This document shows, piece by piece, positions 26,534 to 34,393 of a DNA stretch of 64,000 nucleotides. Below the pieces are notes generated by a model. That model ran no database searches. It had not been told where the DNA came from and saw only the letters and a program-made list of their open reading frames with translations. The position numbers were made by a program, and so were the translations under genes. Every line of letters begins with the position of its first letter. Positions within the stretch are counted from its first letter, which is position 1. The stretch lies in contig NZ_SGNY01000001.1 of NCBI RefSeq assembly GCF_007002745.1, forward strand, positions 248,001 through 312,000, given 5' to 3'. The DNA comes from Martinezella rhizogenes. GTDB lineage: Bacteria; Pseudomonadota; Alphaproteobacteria; Rhizobiales; Rhizobiaceae.

Positions 26534-27481
26534 TCAATTTGCAAATCGTGCGATTGCTGAAACAATCGCATCTTCCATCCCGGCATCACCGGTGGAATGC
26601 CCGGCTCCACCTATGGCAATCAGTTCGCTTCCCGGCCATGCGGCGGCAAGTTCGTAAGCGGTGACGGGTGGTCCCTGCAGGTCGCGCATGCCCTGGATGA
26701 GCATGCCGGGAATGCCTGCAAGCAGGCCGGCATTGCGCAGAAGCACGCCGTCTTCCAGCCAGGCCGCATGGTGGAAATAATGGGCGCAGAGACGCGCGCG
26801 GGTCAGGATATAATCACTGTCGCGCCATTTTTCCGGAAAGGCCGAGCTGGCCTCCGCACTGATCGAGCCCGCCTCCCACAAATGCCATTCAAGCGCCGCC
26901 ATCCGGCGGATGGCGGGGTCAGGATCGTTCAAAAGCTGGAGATACGCGCCGACGGGATCTTCCTTCGGCAGATGATCCGGGATAGCCGCGATGAAACGCT
27001 GCCATTGTTGCGGCAGAAACATCGCCAGCCCCTTGTAAAGCCAGTCGATTTCCTTTTGCCGCGTGGTGGTGACGCCGGCCAGCACCATCGCGCGCACCCC
27101 CTCCGGGTGGCGCTGGGCATAGGCCAGCGCGAGTGTGGCGCCCCAGGAGCTGCCATAAATCAGCCAGTCATCCACCGAAAGCGCGCAGCGGATGGCCTCC
27201 ATGTCGTCGATCAGGTGATGCGTGGTGTTGTGCGCCAGGCTCTCGCTAGCATTCGGCGTGCTTTTGCCGCAGCCGCGCTGGTCGAACTGGATGATGCGGT
27301 AGCGGGCGGGATCGAAATAGCGTCTGGCCGTCGCCGAAAGCCCTGAACCGGGGCCGCCATGCAGCAGGATCGCCGGCCGCCCCGCCGGGTTGCCGGCAAT
27401 CGTCACATGCAGCCGGTGGCCTTCGGAAACCTCGAGGAAAACAGTCTCGAACGGGGTGATTTCGGGAAATATTTCGGCCAT
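26534..27481 (-). CDS. pip: Prolyl aminopeptidase (proline iminopeptidase)
   Basis: 315 residues from the ATG at 27481 (AAGAAGGGATGCCGG upstream). It is an alpha/beta hydrolase of peptidase family S33: oxyanion HGGPGSG, FDQRGCGKSTPNA, nucleophile elbow LIYGSSWGATLALAYAQRHP, and the catalytic His in GGAGHS near the C-terminus. It releases N-terminal proline from peptides in the cytoplasm. The elbow reads GSSWG where most members have GGSWG, a conservative change. Confidence 0.92.
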   Translation of the reverse strand: MAEIFPEITPFETVFLEVSEGHRLHVTIAGNPAGRPAILLHGGPGSGLSATARRYFDPARYRIIQFDQRGCGKSTPNASESLAHNTTHHLIDDMEAIRCALSVDDWLIYGSSWGATLALAYAQRHPEGVRAMVLAGVTTTRQKEIDWLYKGLAMFLPQQWQRFIAAIPDHLPKEDPVGAYLQLLNDPDPAIRRMAALEWHLWEAGSISAEASSAFPEKWRDSDYILTRARLCAHYFHHAAWLEDGVLLRNAGLLAGIPGMLIQGMRDLQGPPVTAYELAAAWPGSELIAIGGAGHSTGDAGMEDAIVSAIARFAN

Positions 27482-27562
27482 CCGGCATCCCTTCTTCAAG
27501 CAGGAGAGAGCGCATACAGGGCGCGGATGACAGTGGAATGTCAGCCCTGTTCCGGGTGGGTC

Positions 27563-27976
27563 CTAATGTTCGCCGCCGCACATGCCGTGATCGGAAAGCG
27601 CACGGATAACGTAACAATCCTCGATGGAATGGCCATCGCAATGGGCGACGATGCGTTCCAGCTCGTGTTCCAGTTTCCTGAGCTTGGCGATTTTTTCGCG
27701 CACATCGGCCAGATGTTCGGCGGCTATGCGATCCGCTCCCTCGCACGGCATCTGCCGGTGCTGGCTGAGCGCGATCAGCTCGCGGATGGCATCGATGTTC
27801 AGCCCGAGATCGCGGGCGTGGCGGATGAAGGCCAGCCTTTCGAGGTCGGATTTTTCATAACGGCGCTGGTTGCCATCGGAACGATCCGCCTCGCGGATGA
27901 GGCCCATCTGCTCGTAATAACGGATCGTCGGCACCTTGACGCCGGTGCGTTTAGACAATTCACCGATGGACAGCAT
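27563..27976 (-). CDS. MerR-family metal-responsive regulator (divalent-metal type)
   Basis: 137 residues from the ATG at 27976 (GGAG 7 bases upstream; 27988 is an alternative). The MerR helix-turn-helix (MLSIGELSKRTGVKVPTIRYYEQMGLI) leads into a dimerisation helix and a C-terminal metal loop. C78 (QMPCEG), C113 and C121 (HCDGHSIEDCYV) are present. In the family a cysteine at this first position marks divalent-ion sensors of the ZntR/CadR/PbrR type, whereas CueR copper sensors have serine; so this is more likely a Zn/Cd/Pb or Co sensor. Extra C133 and a GGEH tail may add ligands. No efflux gene is directly adjacent. Confidence 0.85.
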   Translation of the reverse strand: MLSIGELSKRTGVKVPTIRYYEQMGLIREADRSDGNQRRYEKSDLERLAFIRHARDLGLNIDAIRELIALSQHRQMPCEGADRIAAEHLADVREKIAKLRKLEHELERIVAHCDGHSIEDCYVIRALSDHGMCGGEH

Positions 27977-28031
27977 GGCTTTCTCCATATCGCGGACTTG
28001 GCAGAGTGCTTCCGCCGCTCATCATCCGATG

Positions 28032-28046
28032 CTCTAGTCTCTAGAG
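28032..28046 (-). promoter_or_regulatory. CTCTAG-N3-CTAGAG dyad, candidate MerR operator
   Basis: Perfect 6-bp arms with a 3-base spacer, 56 bases upstream of the MerR gene start, in its promoter region. Dyads of this size between -35 and -10 elements are typical for MerR proteins. A TTGAAC hexamer (minus strand, about 28066-28071) precedes it. Confidence 0.5.
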
Positions 28047-28077
28047 ATATGGTTTTTTTGCCTGCTGTTCAATGGGG

Positions 28078-28431
28078 TCAGGCCGCTTCGTTCACACCCA
28101 GCGCCTCAGCCAATGCCTTCAGAACTTCGTTCTCAATATTGGCTGCGGCTTCAGGCTGGGCGGCGGTCGCCATTTCAAAGGCCGGCTTGGCCGCGTCGGA
28201 GACGCCGCTGTCGAGATTCCACAATGCGGCGGCAAGACCGGCTGATACACTGGCGGCAGCCGGCGCGACCGCGGTGGCGACGCTCTCGGCGCTCGAGATG
28301 GCGCGGTGTGCGGCGCGGGTCAACTCCAGCAGGGCTTCGGTGGTGGAGTGGGTTTCCTTGTTTTTCGTCGGCTCAAGGGTCCGGACCGGAGATGCATAAT
28401 AGCTGGTGGTGGTTGCTGCGATAGTCGTCAT
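28078..28431 (-). CDS. Alanine-rich hypothetical protein
   Basis: 117 residues from the ATG at 28431, with GGGGA upstream. It is rich in Ala, Glu and Thr and predicted mostly helical (TEALLELTRAAHRAISSAESVATAVAPAAASVSAGLAAALWNL). No signal peptide, cysteine or metal motif. It lies between the MerR gene and dmeR and is divergent from dmeR, so it shares that promoter region and could respond to the same DmeR operator (inference). Confidence 0.65.
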   Translation of the reverse strand: MTTIAATTTSYYASPVRTLEPTKNKETHSTTEALLELTRAAHRAISSAESVATAVAPAAASVSAGLAAALWNLDSGVSDAAKPAFEMATAAQPEAAANIENEVLKALAEALGVNEAA

Positions 28432-28523
28432 GACTGAGTCCCCAAGTTCTGATGGGGTATTTTTAGGGGCCGAAACATTCGCGAGGATTGCGTCGCGCAG
28501 GACTTGAACGAAAAATCGACGTA

Positions 28524-28549
28524 ATATAGTATACCCCCCTATACTATAT
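28524..28549. promoter_or_regulatory. DmeR operator: 10-bp arms around a C6 tract
   Basis: ATATAGTATA-CCCCCC-TATACTATAT: perfect 10-bp inverted arms with a six-cytosine centre, 9 bases before the dmeR start codon. CsoR/RcnR-family repressors bind such A/T-flanked G/C tracts. As I recall, rhizobial dmeRF promoters carry nearly the same motif. Confidence 0.88.
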
Positions 28550-28558
28550 GAGGTGCTT

Positions 28559-28831
28559 ATGTCCCATACGATCCGCAACAAGGACAAGCTGCTCGCCCGC
28601 ATCCGCCGCCTGAAAGGGCAGATGGAAGCGGTGGAGCGGGCGCTTGATGATGCCAAGCCCTGCGGCGAGGTGCTGCAACTGCTGGCTTCGGTGCGCGGCG
28701 CGCTTTCCGGCCTGACGGGGGAGGTGATGCAGGAGCATCTGCACGAACATGTGGTGCACGCCGAAAATGAGGACGAGCGGGCGCGGGCAGCAGAAGAGCT
28801 GGCCCAGGTGCTGAAGACCTACATCCGCTAG
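28559..28831 (+). CDS. dmeR: Ni/Co-responsive repressor DmeR (CsoR/RcnR family)
   Basis: 90 residues from the ATG at 28559 (GAGG 5 bases upstream). The all-helical CsoR/RcnR fold carries H3, C35, H60 and H64 (SHTI; AKPCGEV; EHLHEH), exactly the ligand set of E. coli RcnR, which marks a nickel/cobalt sensor rather than a copper or formaldehyde one. It represses dmeF from the palindrome at 28524 and releases it on metal binding. It is cotranscribed with dmeF, 80 bases downstream. Confidence 0.93.
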   Translation: MSHTIRNKDKLLARIRRLKGQMEAVERALDDAKPCGEVLQLLASVRGALSGLTGEVMQEHLHEHVVHAENEDERARAAEELAQVLKTYIR

Positions 28832-28911
28832 CAGGCCCTCCAAACTGTCCGCGACTTTGGGAAAGGCCATGCGTGGAAAGACTAGCTTGAAGATCGAACA
28901 GGATTAGCGAC

Positions 28912-29895
28912 ATGACGACGACATCCGAATTCCCCGCCGCGACCGGCCACGACCATGTTTTTCTCGGCCAGAACCATGAGCGCAATGAAAAGCGCGTGTG
29001 GATGGTGATTGCGCTGACCACCGTGATGATGGTGGCAGAGATTGTCGCCGGCCACTGGTTCGGCTCCATGGCGCTGACAGCGGACGGATGGCACATGTCC
29101 ACCCATGCGGGCGCGATGCTGATTTCGGCGCTCGCCTATCTTTATGCCCGGCGCGAGGCGCGCAACCCGCGCTTCACTTTCGGCACCGGCAAGTTCGGTG
29201 ATCTCGCAGGCTTCGCCAGCGCCATCGTGCTGGCGGTGGTGGCGCTGCTGATTGCCGTCGAAAGCGCCATGCGTCTCGTCAATCCGGTTGAAATCGACTT
29301 CAACCAGGCGATCCTCGTCGCCGTCATCGGTCTTGCCGTCAATCTCGTCAGCGCTGTGCTTTTGAAGGATGACCATCATCATGATCACGGGCATGGGCAC
29401 GGCTCGCATGCCCATCACGGCCATGGCAGCCACGCGCATCATGGAGACCATGGCGCGGCAAGGGGTGGCAGGGACAATAATCTGCGCGCCGCCTATCTGC
29501 ATGTGCTGGCGGATGCGCTGACCTCGGTTCTCGCCATCGTCGCGCTGCTGCTCGGCAAATGGAACGGCTGGTCCTTTCTCGATCCGCTGATGGGCATTGT
29601 CGGCGGTCTGGTCATCGCCCGCTGGTCATGGGGTCTCGTGCGCTCGACGGCAACAACCCTGCTCGATGCCGTGCCGCAGACGGAAGATCTGCCGCAGGAA
29701 ATTCGTGAAAGCGTCGAGACGGAAGAGGATCGCATCACCGACCTGCATGTCTGGCAGGTGGGGCCGGGGCATCACGCCGCTATTGTGGCGATCCAGTCGC
29801 AGGCACCGAAGGCGCCTGATTTCTACAAGCGGAAACTTGCGGCCATACATGAACTGTCGCATGTGACGGTGGAGGTCAGCCCGGCAAGGGCCTGA
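28912..29895 (+). CDS. dmeF: Ni/Co efflux protein DmeF (cation diffusion facilitator)
   Basis: 327 residues, about six membrane helices. The CDF metal site appears as H61/H65 (DGWHMSTHAG) and H197/D201 (HVLADALTS). A very His-rich cytoplasmic loop lies at about 154-180 (DDHHHDHGHGHGSHAHHGHG and on), and the N-terminal HDH may also bind metal. The C-terminal cytoplasmic domain (DLHVWQVGPGHHAAIVAIQ) is of CDF type. It exports nickel and cobalt across the inner membrane in exchange for protons and is controlled by DmeR. Confidence 0.95.
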   Translation: MTTTSEFPAATGHDHVFLGQNHERNEKRVWMVIALTTVMMVAEIVAGHWFGSMALTADGWHMSTHAGAMLISALAYLYARREARNPRFTFGTGKFGDLAGFASAIVLAVVALLIAVESAMRLVNPVEIDFNQAILVAVIGLAVNLVSAVLLKDDHHHDHGHGHGSHAHHGHGSHAHHGDHGAARGGRDNNLRAAYLHVLADALTSVLAIVALLLGKWNGWSFLDPLMGIVGGLVIARWSWGLVRSTATTLLDAVPQTEDLPQEIRESVETEEDRITDLHVWQVGPGHHAAIVAIQSQAPKAPDFYKRKLAAIHELSHVTVEVSPARA

Positions 29896-29905
29896 GAAGA
29901 ATCGC

Positions 29906-30193
29906 CTATTCGTATTCGGAATAGGCGCTGCGCACCCACTCGGCCTGTGCTTCCGCCTTGTCCTCGGCGGAAGCCACTGCGGGCGTATCCTGATAGGCCG
30001 GCGCGCTGCCATTGCCCACGGCCCACAACACGTTGGCCAGCGAATGCGAAAGAATGGTGCTGGAAACGGTGGGGTTGCCGGGGCCGCGTTTGACGGCCTG
30101 CTCCTCCGGCGTGCTCTGCGCGCTGCCGGTTTTTTCGATCTCGCGGATACGTCCCTGATAATTGTATCCGCCGATATTGCTTTCGATCTGCAT
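29906..30193 (-). CDS. Small hypothetical protein preceded by a CtrA box
   Basis: 95 residues from the ATG at 30193. It is soluble, starts MQIESNIGGYNYQGRIREIE and ends in acidic helices (EDKAEAQAEWVRSAYSEYE). No family recognised. It stands out because a full CtrA-type site TTAA-N7-TTAA lies 24 bases upstream of the start, which suggests cell-cycle-dependent expression, as for many flagellar or polar proteins in alphaproteobacteria. Convergent with dmeF, 10 bases away. Confidence 0.6.
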   Translation of the reverse strand: MQIESNIGGYNYQGRIREIEKTGSAQSTPEEQAVKRGPGNPTVSSTILSHSLANVLWAVGNGSAPAYQDTPAVASAEDKAEAQAEWVRSAYSEYE

Positions 30194-30216
30194 GTCGGTG
30201 ATTCCGCGTTCAAAAG

Positions 30217-30231
30217 TTAACGAAGGGTTAA
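30217..30231 (-). promoter_or_regulatory. CtrA-type binding site
   Basis: TTAA-CGAAGGG-TTAA (spacing exactly 7) followed by C, matching the alphaproteobacterial CtrA consensus on both strands. It lies in the promoter position of the 95-residue gene at 30193. Confidence 0.6.
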
Positions 30232-30316
30232 CGGCGGCGACTTGTCTGAAACTTGCGCTTGTTGCGTTGCAGCGACTGTCCCGGCTTGACAGGCGGTGAA
30301 GTGGTGCTTCGTTTTT

Positions 30317-30356
30317 GCGGGAAGAGGCGGGAAGAGGCGGGAAGAGGCGGGAAGAG
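30317..30356. repeat. Tandem 10-bp repeat, four copies
   Basis: Four perfect copies of GCGGGAAGAG, followed by a partial GCGA. Such short perfect tandems may vary in copy number between strains. It lies 120-160 bases upstream of the small gene at 30193. Confidence 0.9.
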
Positions 30357-30450
30357 GCGAGTAAGGGGAAGTGATCCTTCATGATCGCGCAACGAAGACG
30401 AATAAGGTCACATCATGCCGACATTGTTACAGGCCTCGCCCCACCCTACG

Positions 30451-30536
30451 CGTCATCCTCGCCCTTGAGGCGAGGATCTATTTTCAAGCCCCATGGCGTC
30501 CAGCCGTGGATCCTCGCCTCAAGGACGAGGATGACG
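30451..30536. repeat. Palindromic intergenic repeat family C, divergent copy C4
   Basis: CGTCATCCTCGCCCTTGAGG at one end and CCTCAAGGACGAGGATGACG at the other, a long inverted repeat of the same general design as C1-C3 but a distinct subtype. Confidence 0.75.
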
Positions 30537-30604
30537 TGGCGGGTGGGGGAAGGGATGATGGATGAGCAGTGCTGGGTAAGGGGTGAACCCCGGAACTTAT
30601 CGGA

Positions 30605-31741
30605 CTACGCCGTTTCCTTCTCCACCGGCAAAACCGCTTCCCGCACCTTCGCAGGCTCCTCCACCATCTCGGTCTTCTGCAGCGCAGGCGTCATCACCTC
30701 AACCGTTGCCTCCGCCTCCTGCGGGGCGGGCGTCACCATGGCCGCCACCAGCGTATCGAGGCCGATCGAGCCGACAGCTTTGCCGTCCTCATCCACCACA
30801 TGCGCCTGTGTCTCGTTGGCTTCCGACATATCGCGGGCAATGGTCTCCAGCGTCGCGCTTTCCGGCACGGACATGCCCTGCGGCTTGCTGTCCAGCGGCT
30901 CCATGACCGTGGTGGCCTGAAGCACGCGGCCGCGATTGACGTCGCGCACGAAGTCGGTGACGTAGCCATCGGCAGGGGAGAGAATGATGCTCTGGCCGTC
31001 GCCCTGCTGCACCACTTCGCCGTCCTTCAGAATGGCGATGTGGTCGCCGAGCCGCAAAGCCTCGTCCAGATCATGGGTGATGAACACCACGGTCTTCTTC
31101 AGCTCCTGTTGCAGATCGAGCAGCATGGTCTGCATATCGACGCGGATCAGCGGATCAAGCGCCGAATAGGCCTCGTCCATCAAGAGAATATCGGCGTCAT
31201 TGGCAAGCGCCCGGGCAAGGCCCACACGCTGCTGCATGCCGCCTGAGAGCTGGTTCGGATAATAATCCTCGTAACCGGCGAGGCCGACCCGCTCCAGCCA
31301 GTAGCGGCCCTTTTCTTCGCTTTCCTTGCGCGGTACGCCCTGGATGTCGAGACCGTAGACGCTGTTTTCCAGAACGGTGCGATGCGGCAGCAGCCCGAAT
31401 TTCTGGAACACCATTGCCGTCTTGAGACGGCGGAATTTCCTGAGCGCCGAGGTGCTCATGCCGCAGATATCCTCGCCGTCATAAAGAACCTCGCCGGCGG
31501 TCGGGTCGATCAGCCGGTTGATGTGGCGGATGAGCGTCGACTTGCCGGAGCCGGAAAGCCCCATGACGACGGTGATCTTGCCGCCCGGCATGGTGATGTT
31601 GATGTTGTTGAGGCCAAGCACGTGGTTGTGTTTGTCGTTCAGTTCGGCCTTGTCCATGCCGGACCGCACCGCTTCGAGATATTTCTCGGGATGCTTGCCG
31701 AAGATCTTGTAGAGGTTGCGGATTTCGATGCTTTTAGCCAT
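30605..31741 (-). CDS. proV: Glycine betaine/choline-type ABC transporter, ATP-binding subunit with CBS domain
   Basis: 378 residues from the ATG at 31741. The ATPase domain has Walker A GLSGSGKST, signature LSGGMQQRVGLARAL and DILLMDEAYSALDPLIR (Asp/Glu of Walker B), with the QAT-family insert KHPEKYLEAVRSGMDKAEL. A CBS pair follows (about 275-345), which in OpuA-type systems senses ionic strength. A Glu/Val-rich tail ends the protein. It powers uptake of betaine-like osmoprotectants. The start overlaps the permease stop by 8 bases. Confidence 0.92.
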   Translation of the reverse strand: MAKSIEIRNLYKIFGKHPEKYLEAVRSGMDKAELNDKHNHVLGLNNINITMPGGKITVVMGLSGSGKSTLIRHINRLIDPTAGEVLYDGEDICGMSTSALRKFRRLKTAMVFQKFGLLPHRTVLENSVYGLDIQGVPRKESEEKGRYWLERVGLAGYEDYYPNQLSGGMQQRVGLARALANDADILLMDEAYSALDPLIRVDMQTMLLDLQQELKKTVVFITHDLDEALRLGDHIAILKDGEVVQQGDGQSIILSPADGYVTDFVRDVNRGRVLQATTVMEPLDSKPQGMSVPESATLETIARDMSEANETQAHVVDEDGKAVGSIGLDTLVAAMVTPAPQEAEATVEVMTPALQKTEMVEEPAKVREAVLPVEKETA

Positions 31742-32642
31742 GGGAGACCTCGCGGTATTTCTGCAGGCGCTTGCCAAAAGCCTGGCTCGCCCGGTCGAAC
31801 ATGATGGCGATGGCGACCAGAGCGAAACCGTTCAGGAAGCCCACCGTGAAGAACTGGTTGTTGATGGCCTGCAGCACGTTCTTGCCGAGCCCGCCGACAC
31901 CGACCATGGAGGCGACGACGACCATGGCGAGCGCCATCATGATGGTCTGGTTTATGCCGGTCATGATGGTGGGCAGCGCCAGCGGCAGCTGCACGTTGAA
32001 CAGCTTCTGGCCGTTGGACGAACCGAAGGCATCGGCCGCCTCCAGCACTTCGCGATCCACCAGGCGAATGCCGAGGCTGGTCAGGCGAATGACGGGCGGA
32101 ATGGCATAGATCACCACTGCGATCAGGCCCGGAACCTTGCCGATGCCGAAAATCACCACCACGGGGATGAGATAAACGAAGCTGGGCAGGGTCTGCATCA
32201 CGTCAAGCACGGGATTGATGAGGCGTTGCAGGCGTTCGGAACGACCCATCAGGATGCCGAGCGGCAGGCCGATGACGATGGCGATCAGGGTGGCGATGGC
32301 GACGATGGACAGCGTCGTCATGGCGTCCCGCCAGAGGCCGACCGCGCCGATCATCAGCAGGGAAATGGCGGTGCCGCCGGTGATCTTGAAGCTGCGCCCG
32401 GCCAGATGCACGATGGCGAGAATGACCAGCATGGTGATGATCCACGGCGTCTGGATGAACAGCCGCTCCGAGGAATTGAGGAAGAGTTGCAGCGGATGCA
32501 CGATCACATCGATCGCATCGCCGTAATTGCGCACGATGTCGCGAAAACCATCGTCGATGGTCTTGCGTGCCACACGCATCGTGGAGTTGTCGATTGCCGG
32601 GAACTTGCAGAGCAGGTCCGGCAGGTAATTGCAGAGGGCCAT
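31734..32642 (-). CDS. proW: Glycine betaine/choline-type ABC transporter permease
   Basis: 302 residues, about six to seven membrane helices. The binding-protein-dependent permease motif is EAADAFGSSNGQKLFNVQLPLALPTIMTGINQ (EAA loop, about 200-230). The family ProW/OpuAB/ChoW forms the channel dimer of osmoprotectant importers. Gene order X-W-V on the minus strand matches the rhizobial choXWV arrangement, so choline is a possible substrate. A family B repeat interrupts the gap between it and proX. Confidence 0.92.
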   Translation of the reverse strand: MALCNYLPDLLCKFPAIDNSTMRVARKTIDDGFRDIVRNYGDAIDVIVHPLQLFLNSSERLFIQTPWIITMLVILAIVHLAGRSFKITGGTAISLLMIGAVGLWRDAMTTLSIVAIATLIAIVIGLPLGILMGRSERLQRLINPVLDVMQTLPSFVYLIPVVVIFGIGKVPGLIAVVIYAIPPVIRLTSLGIRLVDREVLEAADAFGSSNGQKLFNVQLPLALPTIMTGINQTIMMALAMVVVASMVGVGGLGKNVLQAINNQFFTVGFLNGFALVAIAIMFDRASQAFGKRLQKYREVSHG

Positions 32643-32699
32643 TATTGTTGTTTTCCCTTTGGGTTTTTGGGATGGTGCGGCGGGCGACGGAGGCTGGGA

Positions 32700-32855
32700 T
32701 ACCCCCCTCTGTCCTGCCGGACATCTCCCCCCTCAAGGGGGGAGATCAGCAGGGCGCACCCTTTTCCAATTCTCAACGTTTGTGATGGGCGATACCCCGC
32801 CGCAGGTCGATCTCCCCCCTTGAGGGGGAGATGCCCGGCAGGGCAGAGGGGGGTA
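32700..32855. repeat. Palindromic intergenic repeat family B, copy B1
   Basis: Begins TACCCCCCTCTGTCCTGCCG and ends CGGCAGGGCAGAGGGGGGTA, with inner inverted parts CATCTCCCCCCTCAAGGGGG and CCCCCTTGAGGGGGAGATG. Copies B2 (40566) and B3 (58948) share this plan. It lies within the proX-proW operon gap. Confidence 0.85.
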
Positions 32856-32886
32856 AGCGGCTTGCGCCGACTCCCCCATCAACCAA

Positions 32887-33897
32887 TCACATCGAAGCCT
32901 TGATCTTCTCCGCCACCTCGGCCGGAACCCACTTCGTCCAGATTTCCTCATGGTTCTCGAGGAAATATTCCGCGCCATCCTCGTTGGTGCCCTGGTTCTC
33001 ATCCATCCAGGCAAGGATTTCGGCGACCATCTTGTTGTCCCAGTTGCGGGCCTTGATGTAGTCAAGCGTCACCCCGGCCTTGCCTTCGAAATCCTTGGTG
33101 ATGACGGTAAAGACATCGGCCACCGGATAGGCGTTGACCTTGGGATCGGCGCAATCGACCTTGGCGGTGCATTCGTCGAAATGGGCGCGGTCGAGTTCGA
33201 CGCCGTCATCCAGCTTCACCATCTCGTATTTGCCGAGAATGGCGGTGGGCGACCAGTAATAGCCGAGCCAGCCCTGCTTCTTTTCGAATGCATTGGCGAT
33301 GGAGCCATCAAGGCCGGCGGCGGAGCCGGTATCGACCAGCGTGAAGCCCTTCTTGTCGCCTTCGCGTGCCTTGTAGAGATTGGTGGTGGTCACCTGGCAG
33401 TTCCAGCCGGAGGGGCAATTGTGCACGGCGCCCTTGCTGGCGTCCTCCGGGGCGGGGAAGAGCTCGGGATGTTTCAGCGCATCCTCGACGGTCTTGATAT
33501 CGGGATGTTCATCGGCGATGAATTTCGGGATCCACCAGCCTTCGATACCGCCTTCGGAAAGAATTTTCGATGCCTCGATCATGCGGCCGTCCTTGACGGC
33601 GGCGTCGAGCGGCTCGCGCACGGCGTTCACCCACAATTCGGGCGCCATGTCCGGCTGGCCCTTTTCGTTCATGGAGGCGAAGGTCGGCATGGTATCGCCG
33701 CTGACGACATTGACCGTGCAGTCATAGCCGTTTTCCATGATGAACTTGTCGACGTAAGCCGCGACACCAGCGGATGCCCAGTTCATTTCGGCGATGGAGA
33801 TGCTGCCGCATTCTTCGGCGGCATTGGCGGAATTTGCTGCACCGGCAGCGATGATAAAGCCCGTTACGAGAATGGTCGAGGCGAGGAGTTTCTTCAT
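32887..33897 (-). CDS. proX: Periplasmic substrate-binding protein of the betaine/choline-type ABC transporter
   Basis: 336 residues from the ATG at 33897. A signal peptide is clear (KKLLASTILVTGFIIAAGAANSANA, cleavage at about 27). The mature part shows the ProX/OpuAC pattern: SISIAEMNWASAGVAAYVDKFIMENGYDCTVNVVSGDTMPTF, PELWVNAVREPL, and aromatic residues for quaternary-ammonium binding (W, Y clusters such as GWLGYYWSPTA). It is first gene of the X-W-V set. Whether betaine, proline betaine or choline is bound cannot be read from the sequence. Confidence 0.92.
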   Translation of the reverse strand: MKKLLASTILVTGFIIAAGAANSANAAEECGSISIAEMNWASAGVAAYVDKFIMENGYDCTVNVVSGDTMPTFASMNEKGQPDMAPELWVNAVREPLDAAVKDGRMIEASKILSEGGIEGWWIPKFIADEHPDIKTVEDALKHPELFPAPEDASKGAVHNCPSGWNCQVTTTNLYKAREGDKKGFTLVDTGSAAGLDGSIANAFEKKQGWLGYYWSPTAILGKYEMVKLDDGVELDRAHFDECTAKVDCADPKVNAYPVADVFTVITKDFEGKAGVTLDYIKARNWDNKMVAEILAWMDENQGTNEDGAEYFLENHEEIWTKWVPAEVAEKIKASM

Positions 33898-34393
33898 GTG
33901 TAAGACCCCCAAGTCTGATGCAGTGTTTTCAATTGGCAAAGCGGGAGCACTGCAAAGCCCGGATTGCCAAGGGCGAACTGACATGGCGCATGGAAAGGCC
34001 GAAAAAAACCGGCGTCAAGAATATCCGCAAGACGTGCTGCAGGATTGCCGCGAGAAACGCGGCGGAAAGGCGCATGAATATGTCAACGACCGGCATAATA
34101 CGGCCAAAAAGTGATATTGCAACGCGAAATGGCGCATCGCAGCCATGCGTTCGATTTTCGGAACATTTTTTCAGGTGGCGTAATACATGAAATGTATTTG
34201 AGATTTACTAAAGTCTATTATAATTCTTAGTAATACGAAATAAAAATTCACGTAATCGCAAAGTGAAGTTAAAGGAAAAGAAAACGGTGCATTTTTGTGG
34301 AAAAAATATTCAGAAAGAGGTTTTTTGAAGGTATTTTCATACTGTTTTGGCTCGGGCGGCGGCTCCGTCGCCGCCCGTTTCGCAATCAAGGCC
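33898..34393. other. 496-base intergenic region with an AT-rich core and a terminal hairpin
   Basis: Holds the proX promoter region. 34150-34340 is strikingly AT-rich for this genome (for example TCTATTATAATTCTTAGTAA), with no credible gene. A perfect 8-bp stem GGGCGGCG/CGCCGCCC at 34359-34381 lies just beyond the ptrB stop and may act as its terminator, though it has no T-run on that strand. Confidence 0.5.

Larger units (their letters stand above)
30194..30604. other. 411-base intergenic region with CtrA site, tandem repeat and palindrome C4
   Basis: Upstream region of the 95-residue gene and downstream of proV. It holds the CtrA-type site (30217), four tandem 10-mers (30317) and repeat C4 (30451). 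No gene is seen. Confidence 0.6.

Noticed and set aside
27563-27976. Naming the MerR-family gene cueR
   Set aside because: A cysteine (C78) occupies the position that is serine in CueR copper sensors, so a copper-specific name is not supported.
31716-32903. 395-codon plus-strand frame opposite proW
   Set aside because: Very rich in His, Asp and Gln with no family pattern, and it lies opposite a clear permease gene and repeat B1.
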